From Polytrichum commune (Eukaryota; Streptophyta; Polytrichopsida; Polytrichales; Polytrichaceae), in contig OX485807.1 of assembly GCA_950295325.1 (NCBI GenBank), positions 14,041,001 to 14,105,000 of the forward strand: DNA of 64,000 nt, read 5' to 3'. This document shows positions 11,587 to 22,924 of the stretch, in pieces. Position 1 is the first letter of the stretch; each line of letters starts with the position of its first letter. The position numbers were made by a program, and so were the translations under genes. A model generated the notes under the pieces. The model did not search any database and was not told where the DNA came from. It was given only the letters and a program-made list of their open reading frames with translations.

Positions 11587-12975
11587 GTAAGTTCGCTGGG
11601 AAAGAGTTGGGAAAGGGTTAAGTTGGAAATTGTTTTGATGTGATCTTGCTCAAGTTGGAGATGGATCTGGAATTTTGAATTGGAATGGAAAGAGTTCGGT
11701 GAGTGCTGGATGATTTTGTTTCTTGAAGGTTGTTTCTGAGGTTACCATCGAGGTTTCATCAAATTCTGTTTGGGTGGGTAGGAGCCAAGTTTTGGGTATC
11801 AGCTTATTGTAGGTAATCTTTCGAAGCTTTTAGACAGCTTACCTGTTGCGGTTGATTTGCTGCGAAATGGCCACAGAGCAATACATAACACTGCTATCCG
11901 AAGCAGTTGTGCGGTCTGTTTAATGTTATTTCGGGAAGTTGTGATGGCTATCCGTAGAGCATGTGAAATTGCAGCTACACATGTATGCATTGTGTTTCCT
12001 ATTTGATACGTGCATCTTCAAAATGGTCCATTACTTGATGTTCTGAACAGGATAATCAAAAACTGTTGCAATTATGTCTCACCCGTCATGTGACTTGCTG
12101 GATGTGACCACACTTAACCCTACACCAGAATTTACATATGTCCTTGACTGTGGTTTATGTTACATTTTCTCAAACCTTTGCCGCAGGCAAGACCATTTCT
12201 ACTGCTCTCAAACTGACCTATCTATCTATAGGTTTCTTGAATTTTGATGCACTTGGCATCTGGTACTGAGACACTCGATTTTGACAGTGCTTGGAATCTG
12301 TTTGAGATATTAATTAGGGAAATCACACAAGAATATCAAATGTCTGTAAGATTGTTACATTTTAGGTCGTGAAATCTGTAACTGACACACTCCAATCGAA
12401 CTAAATAGTGTTAGTAACCTGTGGTAACCTGCCTGGCTTGTGATGCTTGAGACTTTTTAGGCTCTGAATTTAATATATGTGGCCTTGGAATCTAGGCTTA
12501 TATATCAATTAGTAAAAGCACACAAAGACCATCAGATGTCTGTTAGATTGTTGCATTGCAGTTTGTGAAATCCGTAATTGGCACATTCCAGTCGAATTTA
12601 AGTGTGCTAGTAATTTGTGTCTAGCTTCCTGGCCTGTGATGCACATTGAGACGAAACTTTAGGCTTTGAAATCCTTTAGGCTTTAGACTTTGAATTTAGG
12701 CTTTGAAGGACTTTAGGCTTTCAATGTAGCCTTGGAATTTGGGTTCAGACATCAACTAGTGAAAGCATACTGACCTACCGATAATGTTTGTAAGAAATTT
12801 GCATTGCAGGTCGCGAAACCTTTAGTTTACACACTCCAGTCGAGTTTAACAGTGCTAATACGCTATCTGAGACCTTAGGCTCTGAACTTCAAAGTAGCCT
12901 TGGAATTTAGGTTTAGACTTCAATTTGTGAAAGCGCATCAGCCCATCAATAATGTCTGAGATTGTTGCATTACAG
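11587..12975 (+). other. Probable 5'UTR intron of the RPL18a-like gene
   Basis: A strong donor (GACAGG then GTAAGTT, GT at 11587-11588) lies upstream. Four acceptor-like TTGCATTGCAG-type sites lie at 12365, 12561, 12809 and 12975. The last is closest to the start codon at 13167. No other coding sequence was recognised between them. Intron status is inferred from splice consensus only. Confidence 0.5.
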
Positions 12976-12990
12976 GTTGTGAAATATTCT
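12318..12990 (+). repeat. Four diverged intronic repeat units carrying acceptor-like sites
   Basis: Each unit reads roughly AAAGCACAC...ATGTCTG(T)AAGATTGTTGCATT(G)CAG, then GTCGTGAAATC...CACACTCCAGTCGA. The AG ends at 12365, 12561, 12809 and 12975 are spaced 196, 248 and 166 bp. Units also share a TTTAGGCTCTGAA...GCCTTGGAAT segment. Units differ at many positions, so the amplification is old. Confidence 0.85.
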
Positions 12991-13166
12991 TAATGAGGGT
13001 GACTGGATCAGAGAGTATCGTGAAGAGGCTGGAGCAGGGCCAAAGGTCCTTTTCTTTTTCTGCTCAAGTGCGAGGAGTGGTGCAGATTCATGGCTCCATA
13101 AAAGGGAGAAGCTGGTTATGAGTGATTTTGTGAGAGGGAGACGCAGCCAAACGACTGTCATCAGCG

Positions 13167-13520
13167 ATGGATGGACAAGGAGGGAGGCAAGGAGCCTACC
13201 ACGCTCTTCTAAACATTGGCAGCGAAAATGGGTTTGATCCACAACCATACGTCGGGTTGTACGACCAGCGCCTCCCTTGTTGTGGTTGTGGTGTCGGTTG
13301 GTTCTCGTTCCTCATTGGTTTCTTCATGCCCTTGGTTTGGTACTATGGTACATACCTTTTTTTTGCACCTCACATTCAGAATGACCCGAGGGAGCGATCC
13401 GGCCTCGCCGCATGTGCAATCGCTGCGCTTGTCAACACTGTGGCATACTCAATTGCACTTGTGATCTTGTTAGTGCAACACCAAGGTGCCCTGCTCATGC
13501 TTCCTCGTCTGATGGGATGA
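13167..13520 (+). CDS. 60S ribosomal protein L18a-like small membrane protein
   Basis: 117-residue protein of the plant 'ribosomal protein L18a-like' family. Despite the name, these are small membrane proteins, not ribosome subunits. The N-terminus (1-35) is polar. PCCGCGVGWFSFLIGFFMPL (about 37-56) is the family's Cys/Gly-rich signature and opens the first hydrophobic span. NDPRERSGLAAC (about 72-83) is the conserved loop, and AIAALVNTVAYSIALVILLV (about 84-103) is the second span. The Met at 13167 is the first in frame before the conserved block. The C-terminus is short. The leader is probably spliced. A tandem copy of the last codons and 3'UTR begins about 14155. Molecular function is not established; family assignment is by motif recognition. 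Confidence 0.85.
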   Translation: MDGQGGRQGAYHALLNIGSENGFDPQPYVGLYDQRLPCCGCGVGWFSFLIGFFMPLVWYYGTYLFFAPHIQNDPRERSGLAACAIAALVNTVAYSIALVILLVQHQGALLMLPRLMG

Positions 13521-15040
13521 CTCATGAAGCTTACCACAGCTGTTGAACAATTCTTCAGATGGGATGTGAGTGTTCATCGCAGCAGTTTTGACTGGCTTTC
13601 AATTTGCACCTGAGGATTCATTTAAGATCCTATGTGCTCAATGCGGGTGGACAGCAGCTGCAGCATTTGTATGCACTGCAAGAGTGATCAAAAGTACTGT
13701 GATGTAGTACTGTGATGTGTTACGGATGATAATTTATACGGACAATGGCTGAAGGTGAAGAGAACTAGAGGGGCAATGAATTACAAGGATGGCTGAAGGT
13801 GAAGAAGAGAACTACAGGGATGGTGAATTATAAGGATGGCTGAATTTGAAGAGCAGAGAACTATAGGTTTCCCACAATTGGGATTTGCCAAGAATGAGAG
13901 AACAAGGAGTGGAGAAGTGGGGACTTTTTCTTGTAGAAGGTTCAGAACAGTAATATTGATCTGCATCTATTATCTGTAGAAACCCTATTGTTTGTAAAGC
14001 AACCCATCTGCACATTTGCAGTAATGGAGCTTGTTAATTTTGTTATATAGAGAAATGCTACAATGTCATGACATTCCACACAAGCCATTGCCATCCCAGT
14101 AGAGAGAGCTGGCAGAGTTGTTGAAGTGCACCTTTATTGATTCCAAACTACATTTGCTTCTTCATCTGATGGGATGACTACTGGAGTTGTGGAGCAATTT
14201 CTTAAGCTGGAATGTGAGTTTTCTGTGCTACAGTTCTGACTGGCTTTCAATTTTCAGCAGAGAAATCAATTTACATCCCATGTGCTCAATGTGGGTAAAT
14301 GGAAGAAATGGCGTTTGTACCTATCCACTGCAAGAGTGATAAAAAGTACTGGGATATGTTTTGGATGATGAGTTTATAGGGACGATGGCTGAAGGTGAAG
14401 AAAAGAACCATAGGTGTCCCACAAACGGGATTTGTCTAGAATGCAAGAATACTCGAACAAGAGACCAAAGAGTTGGAGAAATGGGGACTTTTGTGCACAA
14501 GAAGGTGTGGAACAATAATAGTGATTTGCACCAATATTTGCAGAAACCCAGAAACTATTTCAAAGAAAGCATCCCTGTGCACATTTGCGTTTATGGATCA
14601 CCTTAATCTTGGTAAAACCCATTCCGAACCAGTTAAAGAAATTTAGCATATCTGCAGTTTTCAGGTATTATCTGAGAGTAAATTCTCCATGTAAGAAATA
14701 GAAGTAAGAAGCAGTTATGTTTTTCAGATATGTTTTGCAATAACCAATTTATTATGAAATTTTTAAGTAGATATTCTCTTCGACCTATACTTATGATATA
14801 GCACATGATTGCCGTAATTGGTAATTGTGGCAACTAAAGATCCTGGTTGTCAATTTAACCACTAACACTTGGCTACATTGGATGTCAACCAAGACATGTC
14901 CCTGATTAGAGATTGATATTGTGGTGCATGAAAATGGGTGGTAGTCGGGAATGGATCAGCTACCTTTTAGAGAATTGCTACTATGTAATGGCAAGCTGTC
15001 TCTATCCTAGTAGAGACCTGGCCATATTGTGCAAGTACGG
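13494..15040 (+). repeat. Tandem duplication of the RPL18a-like gene 3' end
   Basis: CTTCCTCGTCTGATGGGATG, covering the last codons and stop, recurs at about 14157 as CTTCTTCATCTGATGGGATG. The two blocks stay alignable for hundreds of bases: GACTGGCTTTCAAT at 13591 and 14239, TGTGCTCAATG at 13632 and 14281, GATGGCTGAAGGTGAAGA repeats near 13790 and 14384, and GTAGAAGG/AAGAAGG followed by a CACATTTGC element. A third shared piece, GAGAAATGCTACAATGTCAT at 14050, matches about 14970. Only the non-coding end is duplicated; the second unit has no open reading frame of the protein. Confidence 0.8.
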
Positions 15041-15044
15041 TATA

Positions 15045-15660
15045 CCCTTTTTGTTTACTCTTAGAGCTTTTTTGTCTGATGACCTTTTAGCAAAAGGGTC
15101 AGCATAACATTCTCTTAACAATGTTAAGGAGTTGGGAATGATGAAACTTGGTTAAATGAATTGGTGGCTTTTGAGATCAGCATCTCCAACTTCGAAGAAC
15201 GAGCTTGAAGAATGTGCCTACAACTGGAAAATTGAGGTCAAGAGTCTTTCCATAACATAAACCTTCAGAAATAGTTTGATTCAGGTCACTTGCATACGAG
15301 AAGAAACACAACAGACCTGTGATACTGTCAGAAAAGCTTCTGGTGCTGGATATGTAATGATAGTCAAGGACATCAGTGAGAACATTAACTTCAAAGATTT
15401 AATATCAGCTGACCAGAAATAGGTCAATATCATTGAAACCCATAGATCAACCAAAATTGTATTTTAGAGACCGAAAGCTTTATGGTCATCAGAGCACCTC
15501 ACCTTTGGAGCATATCCAATTTGTCCATTTGTTGTACACAACAATTGTCGCAACATTCTGCGCGTATCTATCCTACTCCCCACAATTGAATAATCAAAAG
15601 GAATGATAAATATCAGGGGTATATTCAATAAAAGACCTATTCATGACTAGCCCATATTGA
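15045..15660. other. Intergenic spacer between RPL18a-like and lipase genes
   Basis: Convergent intergenic DNA lying past the stop codons of both neighbouring genes. Contains presumed 3'UTR and termination sequence but no recognisable element. Confidence 0.5.
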
Positions 15661-15687
15661 GCTACAATCCAAGGAATTCCTCTATTA

Positions 15688-18600
15688 TTATTGCTTGGGG
15701 GTGGCACCTATGGATGCATGCTGCAAAGCATCCACTAGAGCTTCAACATATGAAGGGGTAGTATGGTCATTAATGAGTGAACTTGACAGCACAATACGGT
15801 TGAATCGAGATTTTGGATCAGTCCCCTTAACAACTGTGTATCTGAATTTTGGTGTGGTTGGAGCACTTCCCTCTTGTATGACCTGTTCCTGTGAATCACT
15901 TCCCTCTTGCTTTTTTGAGCCTTTCCCATCTTTTGACTTGCTCTGGTTGGACGATTCTCTTTCCCCTTGTTTTGAATGTTTTTGCAAATGGCTGTCGTCT
16001 TGCTTCGAGTTTTGTTGTGGAGCAATTCCCTCTTGATTCGATGGGTTTTGTTGCAAAGGTTCACGTAGAATGTGATATAGACTCCCAGGAACATATAACC
16101 GACAATTTACCAAGCCATCCTTGTTGGAAGTGCTTGCTGCTGCATTGACTGCAACAGCTGTTGCTGCTACTCCTTCGTCTGACATCTGTGTATTCTTCTC
16201 TATTTCAGACAGGGACTCATGGACACCTTCCTTGACTGTTTCCCCAACAGAACACCCCAGAACACAATATCAGTTTCTTGAATGACTTTCACATCCCTAA
16301 GGTAGACGTGCCTAACTAGGTTACTTTTTTTTTATCGGACACCTTTATTTGAGTGGTATGTGGTTAGGTGCAACTCCAAGAGAGACCAAAGAGACATTTG
16401 TTAAGAAAAAACTAAACTACATGCTCAAATACCATTGTAGACTCGAGAGTCAACATGATTGAAGGAACCTATATAACCATTAAATAAGCATGAGGATTCA
16501 CTTTGATAATTGATAAGATACTCATGTGAGCTCTAAATATTATGAGGAAAGTGGGTACAACCATAATTAGGATTTGCTAACCATCTTGTACTAATCAGGT
16601 GTTTCATATCCCAAGAGAAGTGCGTTAACCGGAAAAAGTAACCATTTAAGACCCATCTAGCTTGCAACAATTCATCACATGTGAGACTTCCAAGTTGTCA
16701 GCAGATCAAACCATCCAAATGCCATAAAACTTGAAATTGGATGAAACTTCCAAAAAGATTGTGAAGACAGTAGAGTTGTCTGCAAAGTTCCTCAAAGGAC
16801 GAAACTAGGAATTTGGTGCCTCTTGAAGGTCAGTTCTATTAAGAGCTTGCTAGAGCATCTTGTGTCAGAGCCTAATTTAAGTTTGTGACTCCTTGGACTT
16901 CCTTTTTCAATTCAACAAACTAGAGAGCATTAGGATCTAAAATTGGGTCTGACCCAGGGGACTGGCCACTCAAAATCCTGGATTGGCCTATGCAAGGCTA
17001 ACTTGGCCCATCTATGAAAGCTCCAAAGCCAGTTTTGTTTATATTCCGACCCCAATCTTTTAGCATGGTACTTTGAGCCTTAAGAAAACTTTGGTGACTG
17101 TAGATAAAGTCTCAAACTCGCCTTTAAGCAAAACTCACCTGGAGTTTGACCCAGAGACTTTATAAATAACTAGTCAGTAACCTTATTATGATGTCCCTAA
17201 ATGACGATACCTCTTTTTGAGGCAGCAGTGAAGAGACCGCCCGCAACTGCAGCTCCAAATGAACGCCAGGAATTCTTAGTCTCTGCAGTATCAGTGGTGT
17301 TTACGGTTGTCAGTCTTGAAATCATGGCACCTCCCACCTCCAGAAGTGCACTATATCCACTCTCCTTCGCTTTGGTTATAGTTTCTGGGGTGATTCCCTT
17401 ACTGAGTCGTTCAGCTGTTTCATTTAGCAAATCCACCACCCTCTTTTGCCGAGTTCCATCCTTGAAGGCTTGACTCCTGTCACCCAAAATTGAAGTGACA
17501 GCACATTGGTTCCATACATCTAAAGTCTAAATTATAGAAAACAAAACACCCAGAAATAAGTATCACATAATAGGACAAAACAAGAGAAGACACAGAAATT
17601 TAGGGTTCAAATTTAGGATCCCTTAATACTAGAGCTCGAGTTGAGAGCTTGAACTTGCAAATTTTGGGACATTGATACTTGGAGGTGATCATGCAGTACC
17701 CTCTCATGCAAGTCGCCATGGAAGCCGGACATGCAAGTCATGCTCCCATGGTGAGTTGCGTGAGAGGGTCCCACCAATGAGAAGACTCTTTTCTTTAAGC
17801 TCTCAACCTCTCTATTGTAAGGGGCCCTTACAGAGTATCATAACCTGAGCAGTTTTTTGAGTCATAATCAGGCTTTTCGGTGTTTCAAAATAAAGAAATT
17901 GGGCAAGGTATCCTCACTGGAAACCTGCTTCCCAATTGAATTTCCACACAGGTGAGATATAAACGTAAAAAGCAACAAGGTTGCAGTCGTCATAGATATT
18001 GGGATAGAACAGACTGTACCATGCTGTCTCTGAGATTTCTGAACGCAAATCCTCCAGTGCTGCAGGACTTGCACGAGCCACCACATCATCCTGTGTTCAA
18101 ATAAATTTAAAATCTCAGTATCAAGTCAAGTCTCAATACAAATAGAGAATGTGGAGTACAGAAGACCCAACTTCAGAGCCAAGAACCAAGAATCAAAGTA
18201 TTATACATGGATGTTAGTGAAGATTGCAAACCTGGAGAACAATGTTGTTAATGAAGGAGGAGGATGTCAGGGCAAGATTAAGATCCACACATGGCGGACA
18301 ACCAAAGCCCCAGCAAGTCACCATGGCAGCAGGAATCTTCAAGGTATTCGACAAAGGTCCAGATGGAGTGGAGCATGTCTCTCGTAGGAGTAGACCCAAA
18401 AGGGCAATTGTGCCTGCACCTAGTGAGTGCCCAGCAAGAACTAAACCAAAGTCCTGTCAAAGAAACCCTCAGTACAATTAAAATTTTGACTATCCATATG
18501 CTTGGCATACATGCCAGTGCTAAGGTTGAGGCATATAAAACCGATAAAATAAGAGAGTTTGCATCCGTTTAGGAGTAATAACGTGAAATTATTTTTCTTG

Positions 18601-21117
18601 CAAAGAGAAATTTTTTTTTAAGGAGAATGAATTTTTTTTGATATTTTTTCATGAATATGGAAATTGTTACAAATTTGAAGCAGTAAAGTTTAGGGTAACA
18701 CACAATCAATCTTTAGGTTAACAATAAGCACTCATCTAAATGCTAATTCTTGGCTATGACAGTTGTTAAATTTCTTTGGAGGGTAATCAATCACAAGCTG
18801 CCACCACATAAACTTACCTTTGTTTGCCTAAGGAGAGAAAAAGTGCATTGATGACAACTGCAACCACAGGTACTCTTAATTGCCCAACTTTGATACAAGG
18901 TGTAGTTGGGAGTAGTTGAAGTAAATGTAGTTTACTTTCTTTGGCTCTATTTTGTATGTAGTTACTATATGGCACTAAAAGAGGTCTTCAAGGCCAAAGC
19001 ATGGGAGAGGATTTGTAGGAGGCAAGCACTCCGAGACAAACTTTCTAGTGGAATCCATATATTGTTTGTCTCCACGCCATACAGATTGCACCAATACAAG
19101 GAACGATCATTGAGGTTGAATCGACTCTTCAACTACAAGAGTAGTTGAAATGCAAACAAAAAAAATGGTAGTTCTGGTCAAAAGTGGGCCCGAATCACAA
19201 CCACAACCACTCAAGTAGTCATCTCTTCCTAATTTCAAAATAGCACCTTTCAATGGCATAGTATGTAAACAAAGAGGAAAGAAATGACTCCAATGTTGCC
19301 ACTGGATTCAAAAAAGGTGTTGCTTTATCTTCACGTTGGTCTAACTCTATGTAAACCCAAAATGGGCATCACGAGAATTAGAGGGCCCATGACGACCTCC
19401 TTTCAAAAGGTGAACATCTTGAATGGGCGTGGACAAGCCAGCCTGTACTGCTTGCCCCCAAGTGCCAGCCCATAAATTCCCACATGGTTGATTGAAACTA
19501 CCTGGCTCACCCAGATACCCGTACTATGGTTGCATGGGCTGCACTGGTAGGCTGCACCGGAGAATCAAAATGTTAGGAAGGTCACCCATCCTAGCACTAT
19601 TCCGGCCTTTGGCAGCTTAACCTCAAAGTTCCCATGGGATTCAGGTTAAGGACTGGGGCTTAAGCCACCTATCCTAACACTATTCCGGCCTTTGGCAGGT
19701 TAACCTCAAAGAACCCATGGGATCCGGGTTAAGGACTTGGGTTCAAGCCACCCATCCTAGCACTATTCCGGCCTTTGGCGGCTTACCCGCAAAAAACCCA
19801 TGGGTTCCGGATTAAGGACATGGGTTTAAGCCACCCCAAATGGTAACATCTCATTACAACAGGAGAGCAGACACAAATGTCAAGGAAAAGAAATCAATTT
19901 ACTTTGCAGAAGTATTACAGGTCGCAGGGTATCAGCTCTGTACACACCTATACAATTCTCTTCTCAGAACCATTCCTACTTGCAAAAAAATACAATCTTG
20001 TGAATAATTATGCACACTCACAGGGTTTGCATGAAGAACATCGATCAACGTCTGTGCTTCTGTTTCCAGCAACCATTTTGCTGCAGCCAGCATTCCCGAG
20101 TGCGCATACCTACACAGAGACAAAGTTGTAACATGCTTGATTAAGACCTACATGACAGACTCGATATTTTCATTAAATGCACAAATTGGCAAGCACACAG
20201 AACAGGGTTCATAAGCATTTCATCCAGAAAGTCTCTTCAATTGAAATATAAGAGTAAATTCGGTTGCAGACTTGCCCTCCTTCAAAAGGCTCACTGTGAG
20301 GAGTTAAATCTGTAAGAACATCATGGGCTGTATTTGTGCCACGAACACCCATCACCACGCAGCGTCGTTGACGGTGTACTGCAATGAAAAAGGCAGGCTT
20401 CATCACTGCTGACTTGTTCACCAACTTCACAACATCCTCCTCCTGTATCTGTCACCATAAAAATTTGATATACTAAGTCTTTGTCCTATTCCCATGTATC
20501 TTGATCTGATGTAATCAAGATACATCAGGCGAAAAAACATCAGATAAAGTAACTTTCACCAACAAAGATGTGCCCAAGCAATGTTTACTTCCTACTCTCC
20601 TACTTGAACATAGGACCTCATTTTGAATGACTATGAGAGAGGGACTGTAAAGCAATCAAGCATGGGTAACCAAGTACCTTCATTGTTGAGGCTAGTGAAG
20701 GTTTATCTGCCAAGTATGCAGCCTGAGCCCAACTCAGCCATTCCAACATGTTATCCAAATCTTTCCTGCAAAGTCTCCAACCTCCTACCCATCAAAATAT
20801 GTCAAACAGGGAAGAAGTGCGAAGCTGTGATTCACATGAGTGAATTGGGAAAATGAAACAGGGGGCGTAACATAATCATAACCCTAGTGCTGGATAGCAT
20901 ACAAGAGTATAAAATGCTGAAAGTGTGGAGCTGCTACATTTACTTACACATTGCCAACAGGCACGCCTTTTATGGTATCAACAGCTTTTTCCAAAGTATG
21001 ACGATTCCACACCTTGTAGAGACCAAGTGTGAGATCTGCCATGCCCCAGCTGCTCATGCCTGAGGCACTGTGAAGCACACTCGCTGCCATGGCTGTTAGA
21101 ATTTGTTCCATCGCCAT
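15688..21117 (-). CDS. Class-3 (DAG lipase-like) alpha/beta-hydrolase lipase
   Basis: Predicted serine lipase of the plant class-3 / sn1-specific diacylglycerol lipase-like group. It would hydrolyse acyl esters of glycerolipids. Exons by eye (minus): 21117-20948, 20765-20678, 20442-20276, 20109-20022, 18453-18232, 18090-17925, 17519-17211, 16235-15688. They join in frame to 585 residues. KPAFFIAVHR...VRGTNTAHDVLTDL (about 101-135) is the core strand and oxyanion region. GHSLGAG (179-185) carries nucleophile Ser181. LQDDVV (about 244-249) supplies the likely Asp247, and INDH near the C-terminus the likely His561. LYVPGSLYHI precedes a Gln/Ser/Lys-rich insert about 70 residues long. Intron 3 begins GCAAGT (20275), a GC-AG intron. 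The long intron 4 holds an 83-bp repeat. The exon 6 end, exon 7 end and last acceptor are least certain. The leader exon lies in the duplicated block upstream. Confidence 0.85.
16299..16672 (+). repeat. Dispersed repeat R1, copy a (in lipase last intron)
   Basis: Collinear, diverged match to 46327-46717: GGTAGACGTG..., GGACACCTTTATTTGAGTGG, GAGTCAACATGATTG, AGGAAAGTGG, GGATTTGCTAACCA, TCATATCCCAAGAG and CATTTAAGACCCATCTA in the same order. Reverse copies lie at 34928-35330 and 35385-35600, and a fragment at 33000-33135. No terminal repeats or coding seen; family unknown. Confidence 0.8.
19581..19835. repeat. 83-bp tandem repeat, three copies (lipase intron 4)
   Basis: CACTATTCCGGCCTTTGGCA recurs with 83-bp spacing; the surrounding ATCCTAGC starts at 19588, 19671 and 19754. 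Each unit also has AACCCATGGGATCCGGGTTA and TTAAGCCACC. Lies inside the long lipase intron. Confidence 0.9.
20110..20275 (-). other. GC-AG intron (lipase intron 3)
   Basis: Exon 3 ends ...GAAGGAGG and is followed by GCAAGTCTG; exon 4 starts after GTGTAG with G TAT GCG CAC. Only this junction gives the conserved E-G-G-Y-A-H-S-G sequence in frame. GCAAGT is the usual form of the rare GC donor class. Confidence 0.75.
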
Positions 21118-21128
21118 TGGTGGTACAA

Positions 21129-22678
21129 TGCTCTCCCCTGCCCGGATCCAAAAAACAGTTGAGAGAGAGACAGAGAGAGAGCTGTGTAATGCCAGAAGCT
21201 AACCAAAGAAAACTTCACATCAAATATCCTTGTGAGTATCACTGTTCAAACCACACTTACAGATGAAGGTAACCAGTAAGCCATGAAATAAAAATCACAG
21301 CGCATATTTAATCCAAAGCTTTTAGAGTTACATACACACAACAACAAACAGATCAAAAAGGAAGCAATCCGGAATTATAACGTATTAAAAAAAAAATCGC
21401 AGTTGTGGCAATAGCCAAATGGTGACAAGCCATTTCACCAGGGCCCATGCATCCACAACATTCCCACTGGAGAAAATTCGAGCAAATTGTTGCATGGCAT
21501 GTGTACTAAGACCTGAATTCATCGACACAAGAAAACCAGGAGAGTAGTAAAGAGATAACCCTGAAGTAAGGAAAACAGAGGCCATGAGGTTTTGTTTATT
21601 CGAACAAAACACGCTGTTTTGATAAAAGGGCTTTGACAAGCTCCATCAAACCTAAAACCAACTCATCACTAAATAAATTCCCTTTAAGTTTCAGAAACAT
21701 CTGATTTCCGAATTACTGCAATTCCTGTGACACTAAACTAATTAGAGAGAGAGAGGGTTTAGGGCTCATCCCAGGGTTTCAGCTACAAATCCCTCCTCTT
21801 TTAAACTTGCAAACAGTAACCTGGATAAATCTATTGATGCAGAAATTGCCTCTAAGGTTTTAGGATTTGCACAGCACAATTTCGACATAGCATTTGCTTG
21901 CATCGATCGTGGCTTCAGTGTCCGAAACTAAAGCTGCTGCAATTAGCAAAAGAGGATTCTGCCCCGAGTTGACAAAATCCCTGCCACAGTAACCTCAATA
22001 AGAAAGAGGGTTAGGGTTCCTCCGAGGGTTTCAGATACCAAGTAGTGCCCTGGACAAATTTATTGATGCAGATTTTGCCTATATTAGGGCCACCTCGCTT
22101 GGCCGAAGGGCAACGAAGAATGCTTTCTCTCGCAGGAGGAACCGTGGGTGGATTACCAGCAATACGCGAAGAATTACTATCCATATCTCTAATCTCTCGA
22201 AGGCTTGGATAATGTAGAAAATTAGGAAATAGCTGTAATTCCACACATACGAGAACAAACGAAGGTCCCACGCACCATGATTGACGCCTTCGCGGGAAAC
22301 CTTGTCATCTCCATCCAGAGCCCGGCGCTCACCAGAAACCTTGTCATCTCCATCGTTGCTGTTGCTCTTCTGTTTTGCTTCGGGTATCGACATCCTTTTC
22401 AGGTCTGTGTTGGTCTTCTCCTCTGCTGATGGTGCACTCTCTCATCAGAGTACCAAACAGCAGCAGAGAAACTCTCGTTGAAGACCCTCTGTTTTTCTGC
22501 GCCTTACCAATCGAATACTCCACTTCACAAATTCAAGAAAATTCTTCCCGAGATCGGGTACAATCGATCCACCAACTGAGTCCTCCTCCTCCAGCTCAAG
22601 CCCTATCAGCAACAAGTAAGCTTAACTTATCACCCCCAATTCTTCAAATCCCAATCATGACCCAATCCGACAAAGAAT
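21129..22678 (-). repeat. 5' leader/upstream block of the lipase (duplicate 1)
   Basis: About 1.55 kb, nearly identical to 28252-29810 and in the same orientation relative to the gene that follows. It contains the acceptor TTTTTTGGATCCGGGCAG that opens the lipase start-codon exon (21137), a pyrimidine/CT repeat tract before it, intron sequence, and probably the first exon and promoter near 22.3-22.7 kb. Identity ends at CAATCCGACAAAGAA (about 22678). Several open frames inside it are preserved in both copies merely because the DNA is so similar. Confidence 0.92.
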
Positions 22679-22924
22679 TCGTTAGCCCTCCACGCGGCAA
22701 AGTGAGCGTGCTTCCCGGGGCGTCATTGCCGCTGGGATCAAATTGCTGTAGATGTCAGCTTAATTCTGTAAAATTTGGCCACCGCAAGTCGTGCTTGGAT
22801 ACGGAAGATTGAGTCAATGCTCGGCGAATGCAAATTCTCTTCCGAAATCACGATGTCTTTGGGAAATGGCGTGATGATGCTGAGCTACCAATCTTCAGCA
22901 GCGACAACGACAAGCACTCCACTG

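Noticed and set aside
11000-13000. Possible coding exons upstream of the RPL18a-like start
   Set aside because: Frames are short, cross repeat units and show no resemblance to the family N-terminus.
16740-16820. Hammerhead-ribozyme-like GGACGAAAC with a short stem
   Set aside because: The required CUGAUGA core is not present (CUGCAAA instead), so cleavage would not be expected.
21385-21639. 84-residue frame conserved at 28517-28771
   Set aside because: Conservation is explained by the near-identical duplicated non-coding block; it lies in the presumed leader intron.
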